Assembly: GCA_003439945.1 (NCBI GenBank)
Contig: QVRM01005915.1
Span: forward strand, 372,001 to 436,000
From: Dermanyssus gallinae
Taxonomy: Eukaryota > Arthropoda > Arachnida > Mesostigmata > Dermanyssidae
Length of the DNA stretch: 64,000 nt
Reading direction: 5' to 3'
Shown here: positions 10,961 through 21,229 of the stretch, piece by piece
Position numbering within the stretch: position 1 is the stretch's first letter
Layout of the letters: each line of letters begins with the position of its first letter
Position numbers and translations under genes: made by a program
Notes under the pieces: generated by a model
Database searches by the model: none
The model's input: the letters and a program-made list of their open reading frames with translations, nothing else
What the model was told of the DNA's origin: nothing

Positions 10961-13156
10961 ATGAGTTCCCAGGGTGGGGACAATAGGCGAAAAATGCCGG
11001 CGATATTCGCCCCCTCGGGGCTGACGCAAAGGACCTCAACGCAAGGGAATGGAGGCGAAAGAACGGGAACGACAGAGACGAGCGAGGGAAGAATGGAAGA
11101 GAGCCAACCGAAGAGAGTTCTGGGGGAGTGTTCATACATACCTCCAGCTCAGAGGATGACGGCGCGGAGGATGTGAATACGCAGGTAGTGGTGAAGGGAG
11201 ACCAAAACTGTGCGGGAAAACAGGCAATGGACAACGAAGAGAAAACAAGGAGGAAAAAGGGAAGAGCGGGAAGATCACGGAAAAGACGTCGAAACAAACC
11301 CCGAAGCGAAGACAAAAGACTGAAACACCTGCAGACGCGAGTGATGATGAGGGTAACGAGAACGATGGGGGCTTAAAAGATAACGGACCATGGCTGGATT
11401 ATCTTCAGTCAAAGACAAAGGGCGGGGTCAAAACCGTGCCTGAGTTGCCTGTAAAGGCTTGGCCAATGAGAAGAATTGAGCCTAAAGACGCAGACGGAGC
11501 TGCCGAGCAGATGCGCACCTGGTCCAAGGTGTTGAGTCAACTAATCGTGCGATACCCGCATACCCAGATGTTCATCAAGGACGCCGTTGGGGAGGTAGGT
11601 AAGTTTTCCCTAAAATACAAGCGTATTTTAGGGAAATACGCTTGTACGGAAACTCACTGTGTTCGAAATGTAATCAGAAGCTCGATAAGGAGCAGATCGA
11701 GGCGAGAGAGAGAGGCCGAGACGTCTGCAACGATCGACACGGCCTTGGAAGCGGACACCCGAAACAACGACGTAGAGAAGACGGCACGCATAGTGTTAAA
11801 GAGATGGCCAGAGAGATGCTTCAAAAGGGTGAAGCTAACCCATAGAGGGATTGGGAGCCCTAGAGAAGCGCGAGGACTCATCCTGATGAAGGGATCGGAG
11901 AGAGACAGAGGACTCATCGAACATGTGCTTCCACAGTTTCCCGGTGCGGCAGCGCTGGCCGACCTTAAACCAGGAAAGGTGGCGGCACTTAGATGCAAAA
12001 GCGACTTTGAGGTCGTCGGCGACGGCGAGATACACGAAGAAGGAGAGACGGAGGAAATACACCAGAGTCCCCCGGAGGCGTCACGAACGCTAGTCGCCGG
12101 GATGGTCCCCTTGGGCGCGACCTCGGTCGACTTAATTAAGCTTTTTGGTAGACTCCAGCATACCCTTAATGTAGATAGGCGGGAGGAGGCACCAGCTGTG
12201 GCTGTGAGCGAGGAGCTGGGAGACTACACGATCCGTCAGATCCTTGAGGCGTGCTGTCGGGTACTCGACTGTGATGTCGAACTCACTGTTAGAACACCGC
12301 CCGCGGATCGAAGCTTACCAAAAGAGACAAACGTCTCAGACCAGACGTGGGCGACCCATACCACTGTCCGGGTAAGGAAGATTGAGGGTAAAACTGCAGC
12401 ATAAACGCTCATGAGCGTGCGAAAAAATGCAGACCTCAGAGCGGCGGGCGTGGTATTGGCCGCGCGCGGAGGACTAGCCACGACCGAAAGTGGGGACGTG
12501 CTCGTTAGAGTGACCGGTACAGAGGCATCAACAGGCACATTTGCTGAGATGCTACTGGTCCGGTACATCGGTGATCGCAGGATCGATCAACACAAAGGTT
12601 GATTGCCGAGACTCTGGGGGACCGCCAAAGACGATCGTACTGCGAGACGTGGACCCGTTTGCGGACAGCGACAGCATCGAAAAAACGATCAGGCAAAAGT
12701 TGAGCATGCCGGCAGATATGCGCATGCGCACAGAAGACCCGCGGTCCGGCAGGACAGGGCGATACCAGTGTCTTGTCGTTCTCCCGACTGCGGCGGCAAA
12801 AAGACTAGTCGACATGAAGCACCTGCAGATCGGTAACACCACGTCCCGGGCAGAGGATTGGCTTAGCGTACCAACATGCTTTAACTGCCAGAAGCAAGGC
12901 CACATGGCTAAAAACTGTCAGGAGGACAAGGCGCAAGGCCGACGCTGTTACCGGTGCGGCGACGTCGGGCACCTCCTTAGTGCGTGCACTAGCGAAACCG
13001 GGCATTGCTATATCTGCAAAGTCGACGGGCACTCGGCTTCGTCAAGCAAATGCCCAGTGCTGGCAAAAAAAACTTGAGGAGCTGAAAGAGGCTGCTCGTA
13101 AGAGTAACCTCGAGAAGTTCGAGGGTGAAAGGAAACGGAGAGCGCAAAGAAGTTAA
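10961..13156 (+). pseudogene. R1-clade ORF1 (gag-like) with three CCHC knuckles
   Basis: This gag-like nucleic-acid-binding protein would coat the element RNA. The plausible start is ATG 10961 (MSSQGGDNRR). A charged, low-complexity N-terminus rich in K, R and E is followed by a middle domain and an RRM-like strand (IVLRDVDPFADSDSIEK). Three knuckles follow: CFNCQKQGHMAKNC, CYRCGDVGHLLSAC and CYICKVDGHSASSSKC (about 12890-13050). The frame changes near 11150, 11400 and 12560, with a stop at 12402-12404. An A8 run at 13065-13072 shifts the frame. With one A fewer, the protein would end in a basic coiled segment (KLEELKEAARKSN) at TAA 13154-13156. Confidence 0.8.
11605..11646. repeat. Overlapping inverted repeats inside ORF1
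   Basis: There are two overlapping perfect hairpins. One is a 14-bp stem, 11605-11618 with 11623-11636 (tttccctaaaatac / gtattttagggaaa), with a 4-base loop. The other is an 11-bp stem, 11616-11626 with 11636-11646 (tacaagcgtat / atacgcttgta). They lie within coding DNA of ORF1 where no such structure is expected, and look like the product of a local inverted duplication. Confidence 0.85.
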
Positions 13157-13263
13157 ACAATTGACTACGGACAGCGAGGGTTAGAGCAGGAGAAGGCGCG
13201 CTGCCATCAGCGCCGCTGTCGCTGGTGCCGCAGCCAAGGGAGGGGAAGTCAATGGTACTTCCA

Positions 13264-14470
13264 ATGATTAGAATACTTCAGGTGCAGAGCTGCGCACGAC
13301 CTGCTTGAGGAGACGGTCCGGCAGAGGGGCATAGCATTATGCCTCCTTTCGGAACCGAACAAGAAGCGAATGAGAAAGAAGAGCTCCATAAATACCGATG
13401 AACGCATCGATGTGGCAACCTGGTGGACAGGAGAGGACAACGCCAAATGGGCAGTACGGGCTCAGAAGAGTGGCGAAAGTGGCTATGCGTGGGTGGAATT
13501 AGACGGGGTGGGTGTTCTCTACTCGTGCTATTTTTCACCTAATAGGGAGATACAGGAGTTTCAGGTTTTCCTGGGTCAACTAGGCCGTAGCTTAGGCACG
13601 CACAAGGGAAAACCATTGATTGTTACCGGGGACTTTAACTCGGCCAGTACTGCATGGGGTAGTCGTAACACTTCGAAAAGAGGACAAATCTCACTGGAAT
13701 GGATGGCAGAGCAGGGGCTTATGGCTGCCAACGACGGGGACGTTCCGACGTGCTCACGGGCAGGGAGGGAACCACAGCGACCACCGCTACATCTGCTTCG
13801 AGGTACGAGCCCCAACCGCGACGCTTCCAGCATCACCTACCCGGGGCAGACGGTGGCAGATGAGACAGCTAGAAAAGGAAGCGCTAGTAAATGAGATCGA
13901 CGCGAGATGTCGGACAATGGGAGTGGGAACGGTGGACGAAAATCGACTCATTGAAACACTCATTGCCGCATGTACAAAGGCTGGCCCGCCCCACCCGAAC
14001 GGCGGAGGTGCCCGACGGCACCGGTCCGTTTACTGGTGGGGCAAAGAGATCGGGGAAGCGAGACAGCGATGCACAAGGCTAAACAGGGCGTATACTAGGC
14101 AACGCAGCTGGCTGAGTGGAAGGTTGAACCGAGGGGAGAGGGGGCTAGACGTTGACGAGCAATCGGCCACACTCCTGGAAAGTTACAGAGCTGCCCGCGA
14201 GGACCTTCAAGGCCTCATCTGGAAGAGTAAGGTACAGGCGTGGAAACAGCTGGCAGAGGACGTGGAGAGAGACGTGTGGGGGTTAGCGTACCTAATCGTT
14301 ATGGACAGGCTTCGGGCGCCTTCTCCGAGACTCCCGCCGGATGTTCTAAAGGATCAGTTCCATAGCTTGTTCCCGGTTCACCCGTGGAGAGGCGACGGGG
14401 AGGAGCCTCTGGTTGCTAAAGAGGATATTCCCGAGGTGACGTTGGAGGAAGTCGAGCGAGCATGGCAGTG
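13264..14470 (+). pseudogene. R1-clade ORF2: APE endonuclease and linker (copy C)
   Basis: ORF2 probably starts at ATG 13264 (MIRILQVQ), the form seen at APE N-termini. After an early frameshift the frame reads LLEETVRQRGIALCLLSEPN, YFSPNREIQEFQVFL and GDFNSASTAWGSRNTSKRG, with the SDHRYI motif after a second frame change near 13770. These are the E, GDFN and SDH signatures of apurinic-type endonucleases that nick the target. The APE is shortened around VPTCSRAG. The linker (YWWGKEIGEARQRCTRLN) and LFPVHPW lead to a TGA at 14469-14471 just before RT. The spacing from ORF1 is about 110 bases. Confidence 0.8.
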
Positions 14471-14471
14471 A

Positions 14472-15788
14472 TTGACACCCGGTAAAGCACCCGGCCCGGA
14501 TGGAGTACCTCCCGGAGCGGCGAAGCTACTGGTTCAGCGATGGCCGAAGCTGTTTCAAGCACTGGTGATGCGTCTTCTAAGAGAAGGGCGATTTCCGCGG
14601 CTGTGGAAAAACGCCAACCTGGTCCTAATCCCCAAACCAACGGGAGAGAGCAATACTTTAGCAAGTAGTTCTGCTTACCGGCCTATATGTCTTCTTGACA
14701 CAATAGGCAAGATCTTAGAAAACGTTATCGTTGAGAGGCTCAACGCTGAGATTGAGCTCAAAGGGGCCCTGTTAGACGCCCAGTACGGTTTCCGTAAGGG
14801 AAAGTCCACGCTTGGCGCCCTTACACGGGTTTTGGAACGGGTGACCGAACAGTTAACGAGGACATCGAAAACAAGAGACTTCGTTGTGCTCGTCCTCCTG
14901 GACGTCAAGAATGCCTTCAACTCGATGAGCTGGGAGGTGGCCATGGACGCAATGAGGCGCAAGGGCATTTCGCAATACATTCGCCGGATAATTTCGTCCT
15001 ACCTATCGGAAAGAAGGCTGTCGGCCGGCGGTCAAGGGTATGAGATCTCTGCGGGGGTTCCTCAGGGGTCGGTCTTAGAACCGATTCTGTGGAACCTAGC
15101 CTATGACGGGGTCCTCGAGCTGCCGGATCTACCGGCGGGTGTTGAGATGGTGGCCTATGCCGATGACTTGGTGCTGGTTATCACGGCACGGGAAACTGGG
15201 GCCCTGGAGTATGCCGCTAATGAAGCCTTGGAGCAGGTGGCAGAGTGGATGGAAGACCATTCTCTAAGACTGGCCCCGCACAAGACGGAAGCAATGTATC
15301 TTACAGGCAGGAAGAAAACCCGGAACATCCGCCTGCGTCTAAACGGTCATGTTTGCTCAGCAAAGTATCTCGGAGTGGTGCTCGACAAAGGTCTCAATGG
15401 ATTGGCGCATATCCAGCATGTGGCTGGTAAAGCCCACAAGGTCGCGGCCAGCCTGGCGCGGTTAATGCCCAGAGTCGGCGGTTGCACAGAAGGCAGGCAA
15501 CGCCTGCTGGCCATTGTAGTAGAGTCGGTAGCGCTATACGCGGCTCCAGTGTGGACAGACATGGCGCTGAGGACACAAAGAAACAGGAGAGCGCTTCGAT
15601 CGTTACAGCGGCCGGTAGCCATTCGTGTCTGCCGGGCTTACCGCACGGTGTCGTCCGCGGCCCTCTTGATCCTGTCTAAAATGCTGCCATGGGATCTGCT
15701 GGCAAGTGAACGGGCCGAAAGATGGAAGAATGGCGATCTAGACTTAACAACGGCTAGATCGAGGACAATCGCCCGGTGGCATGAATAA
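14472..15788 (+). pseudogene. R1-clade reverse transcriptase (copy C)
   Basis: This is an uninterrupted 438-residue RT. It begins right after an in-frame TGA with LTPGKAPGPDGVPPGA, then WKNANLVLIPKP, YRPICLLDTIGKILENVI, YGFRKGKST, motif A LLDVKNAFNS, motif B SAGVPQGSVLEP, motif C AYADDLVLVI and motif D LRLAPHKTEAM. The R1-type tail (LYAAPVWTD, LQRPVAIRVCRAYRTVSS, MLPWDLLA) ends at TAA 15786-15788. All catalytic aspartates are present. With one readthrough or reversion at each end it would join the APE and knuckle. There is no in-frame ATG near the start, confirming it is part of ORF2. Confidence 0.9.
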
Positions 15789-16450
15789 TGGGCCGCAGTG
15801 CAGCCGGGAGACCCTCGGAGGCCGCCCGCGGGGAGCTGGACCAGAGACCTCATCCCTGACCTGAAGGCGTGGTACGACTGCAACCACGGTGAGCTGTCTT
15901 ATGGTACGACACAGGTGCTGACCGGGCATGGCCAGTTCCAAACGTACATGGTGGAATTAACAAGGCGAGTGTCGACATCTGCGCGTTATGCAGATCGGGT
16001 GAGACGGACGATGTCGAGCACACAGTTCTGCGGTGTCCGGCCCTCCAAGAAGCCAGAGACGCGGATGCGACCACCGTGAGAGGAAAGCCGATCAAGAAGG
16101 TTATAGCACACATGCTGACTTCGGCGAAGGCGTGGAGGAAGTCCTGTGCCTTCTTCGAGGCTATCATGTCCTTAAAGGTGGCCAAAGAAACTGCCAGGAG
16201 TTCTCGTTTCAACAATAGCCCCCGATCCAGTCGAGCGGGAGCGCCCGTAGGTGACAGGGAAAGAAGGGGAAATAGGCAGCAAAGGCGAACCAGCCTTGGG
16301 ATTAGGCAGGGACAGCCAGGGACGCTCCAGGCGATGACTCTCGACGCATCCCCAGGTGGCGGAGCTGTGGAATGCGTTAATGGTCTGGCTGACGCGTCTG
16401 AGCTGCACCAAAACAGACATGAGACGATGGATGATGTCAGATTGGAGTAG
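15789..16450 (+). pseudogene. R1-clade ORF2 C-terminal knuckle region (copy C)
   Basis: Directly after the TAA the frame continues WAAVQPGDPRR, then SWTRDLIPDLKAWY and LTGHGQFQTYMVEL. After a frameshift near 15980, the intact knuckle CALCRSGETDDVEHTVLRC (C-x2-C-x9-H-x4-C) is read, and a long basic tail runs to a TAG at 16448-16450. The same block is present in copies A, D and E, so this is the true ORF2 end. A 3' UTR of about 200 bases follows. Confidence 0.75.
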
Positions 16451-16859
16451 AATGAAGGAGTTGGTGCAACACCACTCCCATGGATTCGAAGCAATGCCTA
16501 CGCAGTTACCGATCCCTGGGGGTGGGGGGAAAGCGGGTTTACTGGGTTTGCGAGTCCCAGACTAGTCACCATGGCTGGGGTGGCGCATGTCCGTCTGGAT
16601 TCCCGTAATCCCCCAAAGTAATGCTGAGAGGTTTTAGCAGTAAAAAAAAATTGCTTATACTGTCTCATGGCTGTTGCAGCTGACATCTACACATGTGTAT
16701 GTGTCGGCTTTCATGTGAAAACTCGTGGAATCGGTTATATTTCGTCTGTCTTTGTGTTCTTCTACTGATGACGCTATATTTGCTCGCATTTAGTTATTTT
16801 TGAGTGCCATCCATTTTGTGTTGGTAGAATGATGGTTTATTTACTTAACCTGGACAGTT

Positions 16860-17340
16860 GCTACTTGCTGAATAATGAGCAGTATTTCTCGTTATTGTTT
16901 TTTTTTATTTGTCTAGTATTCTAATTTGCTTGTTGACGCACGATATCAGGACTGCTTAATGGCGTCATAAAATGATTGGCTTTCCATGAGTTCAGTGTTT
17001 GTGTTTTCCAAATTAAGAGTGCCATGTTGGCGTGTCCTGGTAGTATATCGGTGACTTAATTTCTGTCTCTCTTTTATCTCAAGCACAGCATGTGACTATT
17101 TTAGGAGAAAATGAGAGAGTAGTGATTCTGCGTATTGATGTCGAAAAGGCAAATCACTTAAACTATGCAAAAGTGTCGCTGCACTGACGCTGCGGTTGAC
17201 ACAGCAGACCATCTTTATGGCTTCCCTCTGCAGGACGATCAGTGGCTGAATTGTCATCGGATTGTAACCGGAGTAATAGTCGGATCGTAGATGAAGTAAG
17301 CCCATGTCGATAGTAACTCGCTACAAATGCGCGAGATACC
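16860..17340 (-). pseudogene. CR1/L2-group RT C-terminal fragment with polyadenylation signal
   Basis: On the minus strand, 17305 down to 17096 reads MTIQPLIVLQREAIKMV, then LHSLSDLPFRHQYAESLLSH. It continues to about 16960 with HRYTTRTRQHGTLNLEN. These match the 'pL..lQk.aiR.i' and 'YnTR' blocks of CR1/L2/Jockey RT tails. An AATAAA signal and A-run (complement at about 16896-16909) mark the likely 3' end. It is a short 5'-truncated dead insertion, inverted relative to neighbouring R1 copies C and D. Confidence 0.6.
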
Positions 17341-17499
17341 TCCAGTTTATGTGTTACTATTGCTAATTTATCTTATTTGGCTGCCACGCCTTTCCTCATT
17401 TTCTTTACAACAAATGATACATATAAGACATATAGCAGCTATAAGACAAAATCACACAAATAGGAGGCTTTCCTTCAAAAAGTTCTAAGTTTTTTTAAA

Positions 17500-18600
17500 A
17501 TCTGACAGCACGCCAGTCTTTGCAGCAATGCAAGCAGCAATGGGTGTTTTTCCGGACTCCGGATCTGCTACAGAGCCGTGCGAATGAAGCACTTGCCAAT
17601 GTTGCCTACTGGATGCAGGTGGCGGGTCTTGCTCTCGCCTCCGCTAAAAGCGAGGCCATACTCCCGGTGGGACGGAGGAATTGCCCTGCCCTACACCTCC
17701 TCATAGAAAATCAGGAGATCGCAGTCGTAAACAAGGTGAGGTACCTTGGAGTCCTAGACAGGGGTCTCCGCGGCACCGAGCACGTGCGGCGGGCGACAGA
17801 GAAGGCTATCAAAACAGCCAACACGTTTGCACGGCTCATGCCTAACACCAACGGCCCTCAACAATTCAGACGTTGCATAATCATGTCCGCGGTCAAGTCG
17901 GTTGCCCTGTACGGAGGTCCGGCCTGGCCCACCGACACTCTAAGGTACGCCGCCAACAGGAACCGCCTGCGTCGGGCCCAGAGGGTCGGAGCTCTCAGGG
18001 TAATTGCGGCGTACCGGACGGTGAGTGTAGCGGCGGCCCTTGTTCTTGCTGGAACGGTCCCCTGGGACCTGAAAGCAGCCACCGTCTATGAAACGACCCC
18101 AGCGCAAAAAGGACGAGGAGCGTCGGCGCACAATTGACTTATGGCAGGAGGAGTGGTACGGCTTGCAAGGGGGTGCCCCAGGCGCCAGTTTCCCAAATAT
18201 CAAAGACTGGCTTACCCGACCGGGGGGTGAACTCACCTTCTACTCGCCTCAGATCCTGACAGGTCACGGTGACTTCCAGTCCTACCTGTTCAGGATCGGG
18301 AAGGCTAATTGCATCTACTGCGGCGATGGACCAGAGGACAACCCAGAGCACACTGTTCTGAGGTTCCCTGCATGGGCGGAGCAGCGCGCACCCCTACGGC
18401 TTTTAATGAAGACTCCAGCTTTTAATCTACATGACATTTGCAAAAAATGACGGAAGCACTCTCATACTGGAACATCATATCTGAAGTTTTTAAAGCCATA
18501 CTTCAAGAAAAAATGAGCGCCAACCCTCTTAGGCGCCCCCCCCCCTCCCTGTGGCTTCCGTGTGTGCAACCGCATTTCCCAGTTAGTCCTCTAAAAAATT
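17500..18600 (+). pseudogene. R1-clade ORF2 3' portion (copy D)
   Basis: This is 5'-truncated just after motif C. It reads RANEALANVAYWMQVAGLAL, then LHLLIENQEIAVVNKVRYLG, SAVKSVALYGGPAWP, LRRAQRVGALRVIAAYRTVS and GTVPWDLK, with a stop at 18135-18137. In another frame it continues with LTGHGDFQSYLFRIGKAN and a knuckle CIYCGDGPEDNPEHTVLRF, in which the last cysteine has become phenylalanine. A 3' UTR-like segment with a C-run (18537-18546) extends to about 18600. It carries no catalytic motif. Confidence 0.8.
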
Positions 18601-18609
18601 GGTGTTTTC

Positions 18610-19870
18610 GTGAGTAAATGAAACGCAGTCTTATCGACCTAATCTACATTTATTATTGTCTCTATATGTACTGGTATCGGTTTTTATGGCGTTTTGTGCT
18701 TTTAAGGCTGCTATGTACTACTCAATGCTATGTAGCTGCTTGTAGCAAAAATAGCTAATGGGCACTCCTCTTGACAATGCACTTCGATAACTGAACAAAT
18801 AATTTTTTAACGCGTGCATTGCACAGACAAGGTTTAGCAGTGGTCAATACAAGTCAGCATAAAACACATCATTGACCATCGTCGAGCATTATATCAATAG
18901 CCACTTCAAGCATCCAATGTGTCGAGCTTAGCAGCCCAGCGTGCGTTCCCATACAGATATGCTAGCAGCTTCTGGCTTTGTTCGTTCTTATCGCTTGCTC
19001 TGACAGCTATCGCAATTGCATTTGCCAGCTACGAGCCGCTTGTCATCTTCAATTTTTGCACTCTACGCAGGTGAACCTTTGGTGACGCTTTGTCTAGCCC
19101 TTCGAACGACAGCTGTCCACAGACTGCTTCCCTCTTACGACCATAAGTGCAGTTATTGTCACTAACTGACCAAGTTTCTAGAGTGGTCGACAGGGTTTGC
19201 TGAACTGGGCACACATGTTTGACTTTGTTTGAGTATGATTCTTAAAACATGCAAAGGTCGCACAGATGCCTCTGACGCATTTGTGGCAATTATTAATCAG
19301 AAACGCTTGTTACACACGTGCGTTCAGTTTAACCGTTCGAATGTGATATATGGTTGATTTATCGAACGTCAAGGGGGCACTCAGCAAATCTAGGTTATGA
19401 ACCAACTGAACAGCCACTGATGAACTGCATGTTGTTTGTATTAACCTGTACCAATTATTAAGCTAAAGTAACAACATTGTCAGTGGCTGTTAATTTACGC
19501 TATCTCCAGCTTCAGCCTGGCGCGATAAGGACAAGGCCTTTAAAATGCAGGCCTCTATATGGAATGTATGTGAGAAATTAAGTCGACACCAAGACCTGCT
19601 GTCCAAGAGGCTGTCATGGATCTTCGAGACACACAAAACTTAACAAAATAATTAAAACAAGCCCGTACCTTAAGCAAGACAGTTGATATATAGAATTAAA
19701 AACAGGTTTAGGGCAAAGTTTTTCCAAAACGTAGTGGGTACGGAATCATTATACTAAAAGGAAAAACATAATCGTAAATTCACAGAACTTAGAAGCAACT
19801 ATCAGTTTGTGCCTATATCATTGAAGATACCGAAGCCAAATAAGTAGCAGAAAACTACTTGTCTAAAACA
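18610..19870. other. No gene recognised
   Basis: Both strands lack recognisable coding motifs. The only longer open frame (19029-19214, minus) matches nothing I know. No tandem repeat, terminal repeat or promoter is evident. Confidence 0.5.
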
Positions 19871-19879
19871 AATTTAGGA

Positions 19880-20150
19880 AGGTTGTTTTTTAACTCTACA
19901 CCATCCTCGGTCCTCTACAGACTCGGAATCACTATAAGGCATATCTTCAATGCATCGAGGGCCGGGCATGTTGAGATTTCTAGCGTTTCCCCACGAGTCA
20001 TTGTAGCAGCATGGCCGTTAAATCAACGGTATAGTTTATCATCTATTCTCAATGAGCATCGCTCAGAGAAAATTTTATCAACATCGGGGATTGAACCGGC
20101 GACGCCCCTGTAGAGGAAACCACTAGCCCTCTAGATCACGCCGCCACACA
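19880..20150 (-). mobile_element. Putative tRNA-derived SINE (minus strand)
   Basis: On the minus strand a tRNA-like head runs from about 20150 to 20085. It has an A-box-like tgatctagaggg and, about 37 bases on, a B box ccggttcaatcccc (plus-strand complement ggggattgaaccgg at 20087-20100). Split A and B boxes are internal RNA polymerase III promoters. The body probably extends down to about 19880, but the end is not defined and no second copy lies in this window. It could instead be a decayed tRNA pseudogene. Confidence 0.4.
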
Positions 20151-20159
20151 ATAACTACT

Positions 20160-21180
20160 ACCACTACAATAAAAAACAACAACAACAATACAAGGAGCAA
20201 CGATGGCGCTATACCAGAATCATCGCAGCACAGAAACAGCACTGTTAACAGCAGCGACCGTAACAACAGCGACGCCCACATGGACAGCGGAAAGCCAACG
20301 ACAGCAATTACAACATGGACGAAAGTAGCAACAATAACATACGATGACATCCAGTACAAAAACTACAACAGCAACAACATTAAACGAACGGCTCTCGATT
20401 TTTGAGTAAATCGTATCGATAAATCAAACAAATGGAGAACGCATTGATGCAGTGACGTTTCAAAGATGCCGATATATACATATACGTATATTTCTGTATT
20501 GGGGAGGAAAACATCATCTGACTCTTGCTGCTGTGGGTGACCTACTTTTGTCGTCCTTTTGAGAAATTGGCCCCCGAGGGGAATATATATATATATATAT
20601 ATATGTAGAATCTCTTTTACTTACAAACGGTGCGGAACGACTGATCACAGAATGAACCTGCGCAGTCGCCCTGCTATGAAGATCCCTGACTACGCGCCAG
20701 GCGTACATATTATTGATGTGCTCCGTTCTTGCAACGCGTTTGGGCCCATACATTATTTGTCTTCTGCAATAGTACGGCCGCACTTCAAAAAGGTGATCAA
20801 TAAAGTTTGCACCAACAAGCTAAGCTAAAACCCGTTTGTCATTAGTTTTAAGGCTATTCATGAATGGAGGTTAAACGATGTATTCAACAACATATTCACA
20901 AGTATATATGCTGTGTTGTCAAGTTCTTAATATAGGCGGAGGTCCATCGAGATCAAGACTTCAAGATCCCGCGTCCCACTGGCTGTTCGTAGTGGTGACC
21001 CCTTGAGTAAGTGGTTCAGCTCAGAGAAGCTTGTTTTAAAACTAGGCACTTATAAATGGAATGCTGCATACCGTTGTCATTCACCGGCCGACGTTGACCA
21101 CAGTGGACTGCAGTGCTGTGTGCGCAGTTGAGGAGTCGCCTTTGCCGGGTGGATGCCGAATCTATGCGTGAACAATAGAG
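20160..21180. other. Unassigned DNA with (AT)n and a CAA-rich tract
   Basis: 20150-20360 is rich in CAA and ACA triplets. An (AT)n run of about 22 bases lies at 20583-20604. AATAAA followed by a T-rich stretch occurs near 20800. A TATA-like ttataaat is present at about 21050. I see no protein motif, and the possible LTR-like features around 21000 could not be supported by a terminal repeat. Confidence 0.45.
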
Positions 21181-21229
21181 CCGATGCCGCAGTCGGGTAG
21201 ACTGGTTTCGACACTGCTCTCAAAATTAT

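Larger units (their letters stand above)
10680..16651 (+). mobile_element. R1-clade non-LTR retrotransposon, copy C (near full length)
   Basis: This is the most complete R1-clade copy, about 6 kb. It has a 5' region, ORF1 with three CCHC knuckles, ORF2 with APE, linker, RT and C-terminal knuckle, a 3' UTR of about 200 bases, and a terminal A9 run at about 16643-16651. A TATA-like tatatagg lies at about 10820, so the element could begin either near 10660 or near 10845. No target duplication is evident. Few disabling changes (about two stops in ORF2 and several frameshifts) suggest moderate age. It is not in ribosomal DNA, where classical R1 elements insert. Confidence 0.85.

Noticed and set aside
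10911..11315. 134-codon minus-strand frame rich in S, F, P and L
   Set aside because: Antisense of the charged N-terminus of ORF1 in R1 copy C; composition explained by that.
1..16651. R1 element in its classical 28S rDNA target
   Set aside because: No ribosomal RNA sequence was recognised next to any copy; these look like dispersed R1-clade elements or unlinked copies.
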